A DNA stretch of 35,431 nt from Ornithoclostridium sp949298505 (GCA_949298505.1 CASFWW010000021.1:1-35431), one strand, 5' to 3'. Counted from the stretch's first letter, positions 1-7,645 are shown. Numbers and translations: made by a program. The notes: generated by a model not told the origin, from the sequence alone.

Positions 1-1
1 A

Positions 2-2266
2 CAAAAACTCTATGCCGAGTCTCGGGTCTTCGCCAAAAGCCTGGACACTGTGGACGCTCTGCTTTTCCCTCTGCTTGGGAGAGCCGTCAAAGACCTGCTC
101 TTGAACGCTACCGCTGAAGATCTGCAGGAACTCATCGCTAAATTCAAGAGATTCTACAAAGAAGACCAGGGAGACGATTTCCCGCAGGATCCGAAGGTCC
201 AGCTCATCGAAGCGGTAAAAGCCGTTTTCCGCAGCTGGAACAACCCGCGCGCTATCGTTTACCGTCGTATGAACGATATCCCCGGCAGCTGGGGCACCGC
301 AGTCAACGTCCAGTCGATGGTTTTCGGCAACATGGGCGACACTTCCGGTACCGGCGTTGCGTTCACCCGTGACCCGTCCACCGGCGAAAAGAGACTGTAC
401 GGCGAATATCTTATGAACGCTCAGGGCGAAGACGTCGTTGCAGGCATCCGCACCCCGATGAAGATAGACCAGCTCAAGGAGACCAACAGAGAAGTTTACG
501 ACCAGTTCGTGAAGATCGCCAACCGTCTCGAGCAGGAAAACAAAGATATGCAGGATATGGAGTTCACCATTGAACAGGGCAAACTCTATATGCTCCAGAC
601 CAGAAACGGCAAGAGAACCGCGAGAGCGGCGATCAAGATCGCATGCGACCTTGTCGACGAAGGCATGATCACCAAGCAGGAAGCGCTCCTCAAGATCGAG
701 CCCAAGCAGCTTGACGCGCTTCTGCACCCGACTTTCGATCCCGCGACCCTGAAGAAGGTGAAAGAGATCTCCAGCGGTCTCCCGGCTTCCCCCGGCGCGG
801 CTTGCGGCAAGATCTCGTTCAGCGCAGAAGAAGCTGTCGAGAGAGCGAAAAACGGCGAAAAGGTCGTCCTTGTAAGACTTGAAACCTCCCCTGAAGACAT
901 TGAAGGTATGTATGCGGCTGAAGGCGTTCTGACCGCAAGAGGCGGCATGACCTCCCACGCGGCAGTCGTCGCAAGAGGCATGGGCGCGTGCTGCGTCGCA
1001 GGTTGCCCCGACCTCAAGATAGACGAAGAAAACAAGATCCTTTACATTTGCGGCAAGAAGTTCACGACAGAGGATTACCTGTCTCTGGACGGCTCCACCG
1101 GCAAGATTTACGCTGAAAAGCTGCCGACTCAGCAGGCAAGCGTTACCGGCGACTTTGCAAAGATCATGGATTGGGCAGACCTCAACCGCGCGTTGCAGGT
1201 GCGCACCAACGCAGATACTCCGCACGACGCGGAAGTAGCGGTCGGATTCGGCGCGGAAGGCATCGGCCTCTGCCGTACCGAGCACATGTTCTTCGCTGAA
1301 GACAGAATCCCCGCAGTCAGAGAGATGATCGTCTCCAAGACCGAAACCGAAAGAAGAAGAGCGCTTGACAAACTCCTGCCCATGCAGAGAGGCGACTTCG
1401 AGGGTCTCTACAAGGCTTTGAAGGGCAGACCGGTCACCATCCGTTTCCTGGATCCGCCGCTCCACGAATTCGTTCCTCATAAGGACGAGGAGATCGCAGA
1501 TCTCGCTAAGACGATGGGTCTCACGTTTGAAGAACTCAAGCAGACCGTCGAGGGCTTGCACGAATTCAACCCGATGATGGGACACAGAGGCTGCCGTCTC
1601 AGCGTTACCTATCCCGAGATCGCAGAGATGCAGACCAGAGCGGTCATCGAAGCGGCGATCAACGTCAGCAAGAGCGAAGGCTTCAGCGTTGTTCCCGAGA
1701 TCATGATCCCGCTCGTAGGCGACGTCAAGGAACTCAAGTACGTCAAGGACGTAGTTGTAGCTACGGCTGAAAAGGTCCTCAAAGAGAACAACACCGCGAT
1801 GGAATACCATATCGGCACGATGATCGAGATCCCGAGAGCGGCGCTTACCGCAGACGAGATCGCGAAGGAAGCGGAATTCTTCTCCTTCGGTACCAACGAC
1901 CTGACTCAGATGACCTACGGCTTCTCGCGTGACGACGCAGGCAAGTTCCTGAACGAGTATTACGCAAAGAAGATATTCGAGTCCGATCCGTTCGCCAAGC
2001 TGGATCAGATCGGCGTCGGCAGACTCATGCAGATCGCGATCGCAGGCGGCAAGAAGACCAGACCCGACATCAAACTGGGTATCTGCGGCGAACACGGCGG
2101 CGATCCGTCGACGATCGAGTTCTGCCACAACATCGGTCTCACCTACGTGTCCTGCTCGCCCTTCCGCGTTCCGATCGCAAGACTTGCGGCAGCTCAGGCT
2201 AACATCCTGAACCCGAGAGTCAAGAAGACCAACGCAGACGGCACCAGATATATTCAGGAGAACTGA
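2..2266 (+). CDS. ppdK: pyruvate, phosphate dikinase (5'-truncated by window edge)
   Basis: PPDK interconverts pyruvate + ATP + Pi with PEP + AMP + PPi; many anaerobes use it in glycolysis. The frame is open from base 2, so the start codon and about the first 130-150 residues lie outside the window. Visible parts are the end of the nucleotide-binding domain (AVKAVFRSW, YRRMNDIPG, GTGVAFTRDPSTGE), the swivelling domain with the phosphorylated His in GGMTSHAAVVARGMG (about nt 942-985), and the C-terminal PEP/pyruvate barrel (FGTNDLTQM, GICGEHGGDP). The C-terminus (SPFRVPIARLAAAQA) is complete. The first ~38 residues before NATAEDLQEL do not resemble the family as I recall it, although the frame stays open (see findings). 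A strong terminator follows at 2292. The enzyme call is certain. Confidence 0.97.
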   Translation, partial: QKLYAESRVFAKSLDTVDALLFPLLGRAVKDLLLNATAEDLQELIAKFKRFYKEDQGDDFPQDPKVQLIEAVKAVFRSWNNPRAIVYRRMNDIPGSWGTAVNVQSMVFGNMGDTSGTGVAFTRDPSTGEKRLYGEYLMNAQGEDVVAGIRTPMKIDQLKETNREVYDQFVKIANRLEQENKDMQDMEFTIEQGKLYMLQTRNGKRTARAAIKIACDLVDEGMITKQEALLKIEPKQLDALLHPTFDPATLKKVKEISSGLPASPGAACGKISFSAEEAVERAKNGEKVVLVRLETSPEDIEGMYAAEGVLTARGGMTSHAAVVARGMGACCVAGCPDLKIDEENKILYICGKKFTTEDYLSLDGSTGKIYAEKLPTQQASVTGDFAKIMDWADLNRALQVRTNADTPHDAEVAVGFGAEGIGLCRTEHMFFAEDRIPAVREMIVSKTETERRRALDKLLPMQRGDFEGLYKALKGRPVTIRFLDPPLHEFVPHKDEEIADLAKTMGLTFEELKQTVEGLHEFNPMMGHRGCRLSVTYPEIAEMQTRAVIEAAINVSKSEGFSVVPEIMIPLVGDVKELKYVKDVVVATAEKVLKENNTAMEYHIGTMIEIPRAALTADEIAKEAEFFSFGTNDLTQMTYGFSRDDAGKFLNEYYAKKIFESDPFAKLDQIGVGRLMQIAIAGGKKTRPDIKLGICGEHGGDPSTIEFCHNIGLTYVSCSPFRVPIARLAAAQANILNPRVKKTNADGTRYIQEN

Positions 2267-2291
2267 TAGACAGATCTGAATCAAAAAATAC

Positions 2292-2322
2292 GACCGCCAT
2301 CCGGAAGGGTAGCGGTCTTTTT
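2292..2322 (+). terminator. intrinsic terminator of ppdK
   Basis: GACCGC pairs with GCGGTC and, past one mismatch, ATCC with GGGT around a GGAA loop; five T residues follow. It sits 25 bases after the ppdK stop. Confidence 0.9.
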
Positions 2323-2523
2323 AATGCGACAATAACGTGCACGAAGCCCGTCTGTCTGCAAAAGCTGTATTATCGTATATAACAGAAAAGTGAATATAAA
2401 GAGGCTAAAAGCCGCTGAATAAGTATTTATCGGGCAGGAGACTGAAATCAGCATATAACAGGCGCGGAATTTAAACTTTTAAGTTAAAAGGATCTATATG
2501 GAAATTATTGTCGCGCAAAAATA

Positions 2524-2537
2524 CGAACATATGTTTG
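2524..2537 (+). promoter_or_regulatory. LexA (DinR-type) SOS box upstream of dinB
   Basis: CGAACATATGTTTG matches the Gram-positive LexA consensus CGAACRNRYGTTYC at all but the last base. It overlaps the probable -35 element (2535-2540), as expected for repression. Confidence 0.88.
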
Positions 2538-2563
2538 CATTTTTACAATATATATAGTATCAT
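2535..2563 (+). promoter_or_regulatory. dinB promoter, probably giving a leaderless mRNA
   Basis: TTGCAT (2535-2540), 17-base spacer, TATCAT (2558-2563). Only six bases separate the -10 element from the dinB ATG at 2570, and no Shine-Dalgarno sequence is present, so transcription should begin at or next to the start codon. An alternative -10, TATAGT at 2553-2558, would still leave almost no leader. Confidence 0.7.
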
Positions 2564-2569
2564 ATAGAT

Positions 2570-3796
2570 ATGAAAACGATATTGCATTGCGACGCCAACA
2601 ATTTTTACGCTTCGGTGGAGTGCCATCTGAACCCGGCTCTGAGGGATAAATTCGTTGCCGTTTCGGGAAATCCGGAAAAGCGGCACGGTATAATACTTGC
2701 AAAAAATCAGGCGGCAAAAAAGATGGGGATAAAAACGGGGGAGACAATCTGGCAGGCAAAGCAGAAGTGTCCCGATCTCGTATGCGTGCCGCCGCATTTC
2801 GACACTTACGTTGAGTTCAGCAACCGCATTTTTGATATATATTCTCAGTATACAGACCGCGTTCAGCCTTTCGGCATCGACGAATGCTGGCTGGACGTCA
2901 CCGGGTCGAAACGCCTTTTCGGAGACGGCAAGGCTATTGCGGAAACGTTGAGAGAGAGGATAAAAAAAGAAATAGGTATAACGATATCTGTCGGCGTTTC
3001 GTTCACCAAAGTGTTCGCTAAATTGGGCAGCGATATGAAAAAACCGGACGCGACCACCGTGATAACTCCTGAAAATTACAAGGATACGGTATGGAAGCTA
3101 GACTGCGGCGACCTTTTGATGATAGGCAGCAAGACTGCGGAAAAACTGCGCAGGATCGGCATAATGACGATAGGCGATCTCGCGAACACGGACGTAGAAG
3201 TGTTGCAGAAACTGCTCGGAATAAACGGTGCAAAATTGCACGATTGCGCCAACGGCATCGAGGACGAGGAGGTCAGGTACAGCTATGAAAAATACGTGCC
3301 CAAGAGCGTGGGCAATTCCACCACGCTTCCCGTTGACGTGACGACGAAAGAACAGCTTTCCGCCGTCGTTGTAGCCCTTTGCGAAATGGTGGCGACGAGA
3401 ATGAGAAAACACGGCTTTTTCGGCAAAGGCATAGGTGTAGGACTGCGCTTCAAAGACCTTTCTCACGTCGGGAAACAGAGCGCCATGCCGTCCACGGACA
3501 GCGCATTGCGGCTGAGCGACTGCGCGCTGGGTCTGATAGATCAGATCTATGCGTACGGAAAAGACCTTCCGGTCAGGGCGGTATCGGTCGGAGTGTTCGA
3601 TCTGTCCACGGAGAAAGAACAGAGACAGCTCAGTCTGTTTGACAGCGAGGAAGAAGAGGGACACTCCCTGGGGACCGCGCTTGACAAAATACGCAAAAAA
3701 TACGGCTACGGCTCAATTTTTTCCGCTTCCGTGATGAAGAACGCCGTGATCTGCGACGGTCTGGAGGAAACAGAGTTTCAGCCTTTTAAAAAGTAA
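2570..3796 (+). CDS. dinB: DNA polymerase IV (Y-family, DinB)
   Basis: A 408-residue error-prone translesion polymerase. The N-terminus HCDANNFYASVE carries the first metal-binding Asp (D8), and FGIDECWLDVTGS carries the catalytic D104/E105 pair. Thumb helix-hairpin-helix and little-finger regions follow. QLSLF near residue 350 is a textbook sliding-clamp binding motif and is followed by an acidic stretch; about 50 further residues come after it. The ATG is fixed by the conserved N-terminus, although no ribosome binding site precedes it. The LexA box places it in the SOS response. It appears monocistronic; no clear terminator was found in the ~290 bases after it. Confidence 0.96.
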   Translation: MKTILHCDANNFYASVECHLNPALRDKFVAVSGNPEKRHGIILAKNQAAKKMGIKTGETIWQAKQKCPDLVCVPPHFDTYVEFSNRIFDIYSQYTDRVQPFGIDECWLDVTGSKRLFGDGKAIAETLRERIKKEIGITISVGVSFTKVFAKLGSDMKKPDATTVITPENYKDTVWKLDCGDLLMIGSKTAEKLRRIGIMTIGDLANTDVEVLQKLLGINGAKLHDCANGIEDEEVRYSYEKYVPKSVGNSTTLPVDVTTKEQLSAVVVALCEMVATRMRKHGFFGKGIGVGLRFKDLSHVGKQSAMPSTDSALRLSDCALGLIDQIYAYGKDLPVRAVSVGVFDLSTEKEQRQLSLFDSEEEEGHSLGTALDKIRKKYGYGSIFSASVMKNAVICDGLEETEFQPFKK

Positions 3797-4013
3797 GTCG
3801 GCTTGTATTATTGCGACCGAAACAACGCGAGGCGAAGAAGTCGTTACGCCGGGTATCCGGCAGACGGTTTTCTCAGACAGAAGTCAACGAATGTCTGACC
3901 CGGGAGTAGATGATTTTCTTGAAGGTAAAATCAGGTAAAGCTATAATTGTCCTGACGTTTTACTATGATCTTGCTCCGCTTTAAAAGAGCAGATCGCAAA
4001 AAATATTCCGGCA

Positions 4014-4047
4014 ATTGTAAACCAATATATCGAAATAAGTTTACAAT
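4014..4047 (+). promoter_or_regulatory. BirA-type biotin operator
   Basis: ATTGTAAAC (4014-4022) and GTTTACAAT (4039-4047) are a perfect inverted repeat with a 16-base spacer. This is the arrangement bound by biotin-loaded BirA repressor (TTGTAAAC-N15/16-GTTTACAA class). The right half contains the bioYB -35 element, so binding should block transcription when biotin is plentiful. Confidence 0.9.
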
Positions 4048-4068
4048 ATGGCGTAAGTATGCTATGAT
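4040..4068 (+). promoter_or_regulatory. bioYB promoter
   Basis: TTTACA (4040-4045), 17-base spacer, TATGAT (4063-4068). The start of transcription would be near 4075, leaving a leader of ~12 bases that holds a GGAG ribosome binding site at 4076-4079. Confidence 0.8.
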
Positions 4069-4086
4069 GGTCTGCGGAGAAAGGAT

Positions 4087-5646
4087 ATGGCAGGATTACG
4101 CGCACAATCGAAAGAAAGACTGAAAAAACTCACGCTTACCGCGATGTTCACCGCGCTGATAACCATCGGCGCGTTCATTCGGATACCGATTTTGACGGTG
4201 CCGTTCACGATGCAGTTTTTGTTTACCAATCTGGCGGGCATACTTCTCGGGGTGAAATACGGCGCGCTTTCGCTCGCGCTCTATCTGGTGCTTGGGCTTG
4301 CCGGAGTTCCGCTGTTTACTAACGGCGGCGGCATAGGGTACGTTTTTCAGCCCACGTTCGGGTACCTGATCGGCTTTGCCGTCGGAGCCGTGACAGCCGC
4401 GCTGATATGTTCTAAGGGCAGATATTCTTATCCTCGTCTTATCGCGGCGGGGATCGTGAATCTTATCGTCGTATACGCGGCAGGCATGGCATACTTTGCG
4501 CTGCTGATGAAATTCTATTTCGGCAAGCCTCAGGACGCGGGATATATCCTGGTCAATCTGTGCCTTGTATTTTTGCCGATGGATTTTATATGGTGCCTGG
4601 TTTCGGCGGTCGTGGCAAAGCGCGTTCTGCCTCTGTTGTATAAAAACGATCCCCGGCAGATGCTCAGGATAAGCGATCTTTACGCGAGCAAGTGCAAGGT
4701 GCTCGGCGGCGGAAAACTGACTGAAAAAGAGGCGAGACGGCTGAAATACGTACCCCTCGGCGCGCTGTGTTCGGCGGCAGACGAAATAAGAAAGAGGTTT
4801 ATGAAAAATTCTTTCGATCTGTGCAGTATAGTCAACGCGAAAAAGGGCGGATGCGGAGAGGACTGCGCCTTCTGCGGACAGGCGGCAAAGTACGGTTGCA
4901 AGGAAAAAGGGGAGCTGATAACGGGTGAAGAATACGGCAAAGCCTATCGCGAGGCGTGCAAAAACGGGCTGAACGCGCTGAGCGCGGTCACTGCCGGGCG
5001 CGCGCTGAGCGAAAAGGAGATACGCGCGATGGCGGAGATATATGCCGCGTACGGATCGGGGAGCGTCGAGAGGTGCGCCTCTCACGGGCTTATAAGCGAA
5101 GATCAGCTCAAAACGCTCAAGGAGAGCGGAGTGACGCGCATACACAACAACCTCGAAGCGTGCGCCGGATTTTTTCCGAAACTTTGCACAACGCACACCC
5201 ACGCGGAAAAACTGGCGACTGTGCGCGCGGCTGAAAAGCTGGGATTCAAAGTATGCAGCGGAGGTATAATCGGTGCCGGCGAGAGTATGAACGACAGGAT
5301 CAGGCTTGCTCTCGAACTGCGAGAGGAAGGGGCTTTTTCCGTGCCGGTCAACGTGCTCAGTCCGATCGAAGGCACGCCGCTCGCAAATGCAAAGCCTCTG
5401 TCTTACGACGAGATAAGGCGCACCGTCGCGATATTCAGATTTCTGTTGCCCGACGTCTACATCAGACCCGCCGCAGGCAGGCGTGAACTTCCTGACAGAG
5501 GGAGAAAACTGTTTTCAGGCGGAGCGAACGCGGCTATAACCGGAGACTTCCTGACCACGAAGGGAGTGGACGTTTCAGAAGATCTCAGGATGATGAAAGA
5601 ACTCGGCTTTGAAATAAACGGTCACAGATTAGAGAATACGCTTTAA
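4087..5646 (+). CDS. BioY-BioB fusion: biotin transport S-component joined to biotin synthase
   Basis: One 519-residue frame holds two complete proteins. Residues ~12-188 are BioY, the membrane substrate-binding subunit of ECF biotin transporters: about six hydrophobic segments, with VPFTMQFLFTNLAGILLG and FTNGGGIGYVFQPTFGYLIG. Residues ~195-519 are biotin synthase, a radical-SAM enzyme that inserts sulfur into dethiobiotin: the [4Fe-4S] motif CGEDCAFC (C256, C260, C263), IHNNLE, KVCSGGIIGAGE (C390), VNVLSPIEGTPL and YIRPAAGR (R460). The usual second-cluster Cys (E. coli C97) aligns with S299, while C359 and C367 are extra; C330 is kept. An even number of BioY helices would leave the enzyme in the cytoplasm, as needed. 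No bioA, bioD, bioF, or ECF A/T genes lie nearby. The BirA operator confirms a biotin role. No stop or start signal breaks the junction. Confidence 0.95.
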   Translation: MAGLRAQSKERLKKLTLTAMFTALITIGAFIRIPILTVPFTMQFLFTNLAGILLGVKYGALSLALYLVLGLAGVPLFTNGGGIGYVFQPTFGYLIGFAVGAVTAALICSKGRYSYPRLIAAGIVNLIVVYAAGMAYFALLMKFYFGKPQDAGYILVNLCLVFLPMDFIWCLVSAVVAKRVLPLLYKNDPRQMLRISDLYASKCKVLGGGKLTEKEARRLKYVPLGALCSAADEIRKRFMKNSFDLCSIVNAKKGGCGEDCAFCGQAAKYGCKEKGELITGEEYGKAYREACKNGLNALSAVTAGRALSEKEIRAMAEIYAAYGSGSVERCASHGLISEDQLKTLKESGVTRIHNNLEACAGFFPKLCTTHTHAEKLATVRAAEKLGFKVCSGGIIGAGESMNDRIRLALELREEGAFSVPVNVLSPIEGTPLANAKPLSYDEIRRTVAIFRFLLPDVYIRPAAGRRELPDRGRKLFSGGANAAITGDFLTTKGVDVSEDLRMMKELGFEINGHRLENTL

Positions 5647-5675
5647 AATGCGGCGATCGGTTTAAGATTTGCTTT

Positions 5676-5723
5676 ACGCGGAAAAGGTTTCAGACTATTT
5701 GAGGGCGCCGCGTTCTTTTTTTT
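5676..5723 (+). terminator. possible terminator of bioYB
   Basis: ACGCGG (5676-5681) pairs with CCGCGT (5708-5713) across a 26-base loop and is followed by a strong T tract (5714-5723). The long loop makes it weaker than the other terminators here. Confidence 0.45.
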
Positions 5724-5899
5724 AAACTGCACAAAATAATTCATGGAGTCTGAAAGTCGGAACAAATGCGGCAATAAACCGCATTTATCCGCATTACGCG
5801 CGCAAATATACGCGCCGGATTATCCCTGCGAGAAGACGGGGAGCATGCCGTTCACGCGCCGTCGGTTCGTGCGCGCAGTATAAAAAGTCTGTCAATATA

Positions 5900-5928
5900 T
5901 TTACAAACGGCATAAAATATAGTATAGT
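5900..5928 (+). promoter_or_regulatory. galU promoter
   Basis: TTTACA (5900-5905), 17-base spacer, TATAGT (5923-5928). An AAGGA ribosome binding site lies at 5964-5968, just before the ATG at 5975. Confidence 0.75.
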
Positions 5929-5974
5929 AAAGAAAAAGAATACCATGCGCTGACCGCGCCGATAAGGAAAATTT

Positions 5975-6850
5975 ATGAAGAAAATCAGAAAAGCAGTCAT
6001 TCCCGCCGCAGGTTTCGGCACCAGGTTTCTGCCGGCAACAAAGGCGATACCCAAGGAAATGCTCCCGATAGTAGACACCCCAACGTTGCAGTATGTGGTA
6101 GAAGAAGCGGTAAAGAGCGGAATTACCGAGATATTGATCATAATAGGTAAAAACAAAAAGTGCATCGAGGACCATTTCGACAAAGCCGTGGAGCTTGAAC
6201 AGATCCTCGAAAGAGAGCACAAGGACGCATACCTCAAGATGGTCAGAGACATCACCGATCTTGCGCATATACACTACGTCAGACAAAAGGAGATGAACGG
6301 CAGCGGCAGCGCCGTGCTTGAAGCAGAGGCGTTCGTTTCGGGAGAACCGTTTGCGGTAATGTACGGCGACGACATCGTTTACAATCCCGAAAAGCCTTGT
6401 CTGAAGCAGCTGATCGACGCATACGAAACGACAGGCAAGTCAGTCATCGCATGCCAGGAAGTGCCTGACAGCGAGACGAGCAAGTACGGCATAGTTCGCC
6501 CAGGTCAGGTCAAAGGCAGATACGCCCAGGTGCTTGAACTGGTTGAAAAGCCCAATCCGGGCACAGCGCCCTCAAATCTGGCGAACATAGGCAGATACGT
6601 GCTCACGCCCGACATCTTCGACCTGATCAAGAAGTGCAAGCCCGCGGTAAACGGCGAGATATATCTTACCGACGCGATAGAGATGATGGCAAAGAGCACG
6701 GGCGTTTACGCTTACGCGCTCGAAGGCAGACGTTACGACGTCGGAGACAAGCTGGGCTTTATAAAGGCGACTATCGAGTACGCGCTGAGAGACAAGACTC
6801 TCAAAGACGGTCTGACGGAATATATAAAGGATCTTTCGAAAGATTTTTGA
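5975..6850 (+). CDS. galU: UTP-glucose-1-phosphate uridylyltransferase
   Basis: Makes UDP-glucose from UTP and glucose-1-phosphate for cell-surface glycans. The 291-residue length is typical of bacterial GalU. The nucleotide-binding signature GFGTRFLPATKAIPKEMLP begins at residue 13, followed by MYGDDIVYN (metal-binding Asp), YGIVRPGQV, ELVEKPNPGTAPSNLANIGRY and GEIYLTDAI. The usual uracil-binding segment (GxGHAV in many GalUs) reads GSGSAV here, a small departure. The gene has its own promoter and terminator, so it is probably monocistronic. GalU and related nucleotidyltransferases (e.g. YngB/GtaB) cannot be separated from sequence alone. Confidence 0.94.
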   Translation: MKKIRKAVIPAAGFGTRFLPATKAIPKEMLPIVDTPTLQYVVEEAVKSGITEILIIIGKNKKCIEDHFDKAVELEQILEREHKDAYLKMVRDITDLAHIHYVRQKEMNGSGSAVLEAEAFVSGEPFAVMYGDDIVYNPEKPCLKQLIDAYETTGKSVIACQEVPDSETSKYGIVRPGQVKGRYAQVLELVEKPNPGTAPSNLANIGRYVLTPDIFDLIKKCKPAVNGEIYLTDAIEMMAKSTGVYAYALEGRRYDVGDKLGFIKATIEYALRDKTLKDGLTEYIKDLSKDF

Positions 6851-6872
6851 TATCGGGCGTAAAAGGAATATA

Positions 6873-6908
6873 AACGGATCACGCACATCGCGGGGTCCGT
6901 TATTTTTT
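6873..6908 (+). terminator. terminator of galU
   Basis: AACGGATC (6873-6880) pairs with GGTCCGTT (6894-6901), one G-T pair included, followed by ATTTTTT. Confidence 0.82.
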
Positions 6909-7068
6909 ACAGAGACAGCGTTTGCGGTCGCCGGCAGTACGGTGCAAAAAGAGCAGTCGGCAAAGGATGGTGACAACACGCGCTGAAACATGAAAATACG
7001 ATATGGTCATTCTTTTCGCACAGCTTGATCTCTCGTTGGAATTTCTTGAAAAAATTTGCAAAAAACTA

Positions 7069-7096
7069 TTGACAATGTAAAAGTTCGTGATATAAT
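7069..7096 (+). promoter_or_regulatory. ctsR operon promoter
   Basis: Consensus TTGACA (7069-7074), 16-base spacer, consensus TATAAT (7091-7096). Transcription should start near 7103, next to the CtsR operator. Confidence 0.88.
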
Positions 7097-7106
7097 TTAG
7101 TCGAAA

Positions 7107-7123
7107 GGTCAAAGAAAGTCAAA
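7107..7123 (+). promoter_or_regulatory. CtsR operator
   Basis: GGTCAAA-GAA-AGTCAAA is an exact match to the tandem heptad RGTCAAA-NAN-RGTCAAA bound by CtsR. It begins 11 bases after the -10 element, so it covers the start of transcription: classic autorepression of the class III heat-shock operon. Confidence 0.95.
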
Positions 7124-7185
7124 CTTTCGGAGACCGTGCAGAACCGCACGATGCGGAAAAAGGGCGCAAGCCCGAAGGAGGCGTT

Positions 7186-7641
7186 ATGGCGAACATATCG
7201 GACAGCATAGAAAAGTTCATATTGTCTTTCTTCGACGACGGTGACGACAGCGTTCAGCTTTCGAGAAACGAACTTGCTCATTATTTCAACGTGTCGCCCA
7301 GCCAGATAAATTACGTGCTGACCACGCGTTTCGGAGTGGACAGAGGTTATTACATCGAGTCCAGGAGAGGCGGAGGAGGGTTCATAATGCTCGTCAGACT
7401 TTCTCAGGACAAGGAAGATCTGCTCCCGGCGCTTGTCAAGGAGTTGGACGGCATTGAAGAGCTGACTTACAACAAGGCGGCAGACGTGGTGGACAGGCTG
7501 GAAAGAGAGGAGATCGTCACGCATAAAGAAGCGGAGATAATAAAAAGCGCTTTGAGCGACAGGGCGCTTCAGTCGGTAGCGGTGGAGAATCTCAGGAAAA
7601 ACGTATTCAGAGAAATTCTCATCGCGCTTATCAGGAGGTAA
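7186..7641 (+). CDS. ctsR: CtsR, class III stress-gene repressor
   Basis: A 151-residue dimeric repressor of clp genes; heat and McsB activity release it from DNA. The N-terminal winged helix-turn-helix contains LSRNELAHYFNVSPSQINYVLTTRF and the glycine-rich wing ESRRGGGGF, whose glycine tip is the thermosensor and DNA-contact element in the family. The C-terminal half (YNKAADVVDRLEREEIVTHK) is the dimerisation domain. It opens a four-gene operon with a perfect AAGGAGG (7175-7181) before the ATG. The operator next to its own promoter indicates autoregulation. Confidence 0.97.
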   Translation: MANISDSIEKFILSFFDDGDDSVQLSRNELAHYFNVSPSQINYVLTTRFGVDRGYYIESRRGGGGFIMLVRLSQDKEDLLPALVKELDGIEELTYNKAADVVDRLEREEIVTHKEAEIIKSALSDRALQSVAVENLRKNVFREILIALIRR

Positions 7642-7645
7642 TGAC

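Larger units (their letters stand above)
2267..2569. other. ppdK-dinB intergenic region (303 bp)
   Basis: It contains the ppdK terminator at its left end and the dinB LexA box and promoter at its right end. The ~200 bases between (2323-2523) are AT-rich and show no convincing gene or RNA. A 19-codon ATG frame at 2498-2557 ends inside the dinB promoter and was not called. Confidence 0.6.
3797..4086. other. dinB-bioYB intergenic region with an orphan promoter-like element
   Basis: GCCGG-GTAT-CCGGC (3848-3861) can form a small hairpin. TTGAAG (3919-3924), 17 bases, TATAAT (3942-3947) is promoter-like but lies ~140 bases before bioYB, which has its own promoter and operator. No ORF lies between them. 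I cannot assign a function to 3797-4010. Confidence 0.4.
5647..5974. other. bioYB-galU intergenic region (328 bp)
   Basis: It holds a possible weak terminator (5676-5723), a perfect inverted repeat AAATGCGG-N7-CCGCATTT (5764-5786) without a T tract, a GC-rich stretch (5795-5880) with no recognisable gene, and the galU promoter. Confidence 0.5.
6851..7185. other. galU-ctsR intergenic region (335 bp)
   Basis: It contains the galU terminator and the ctsR promoter, operator and leader. The leader carries two adjacent small hairpins, CGTGC-N6-GCACG (7135-7150) and GGGC-GCAA-GCCC (7162-7173), just before the ribosome binding site AAGGAGG. I see nothing in 6909-7060. Confidence 0.6.

Noticed and set aside
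2498..2557. 19-codon ATG frame before dinB
   Set aside because: It runs through the LexA box and promoter, has no good ribosome binding site, and shows no conserved feature.
4096..5202. 368-codon open frame on the - strand
   Set aside because: It lies antisense to the well-supported bioYB gene and its translation is Arg/His/Gln-rich without any domain.
7135..7173. Riboswitch or thermosensor in the ctsR leader
   Set aside because: Two short hairpins are visible, but they do not pair with the ribosome binding site and match no riboswitch class I know; CtsR control explains regulation.
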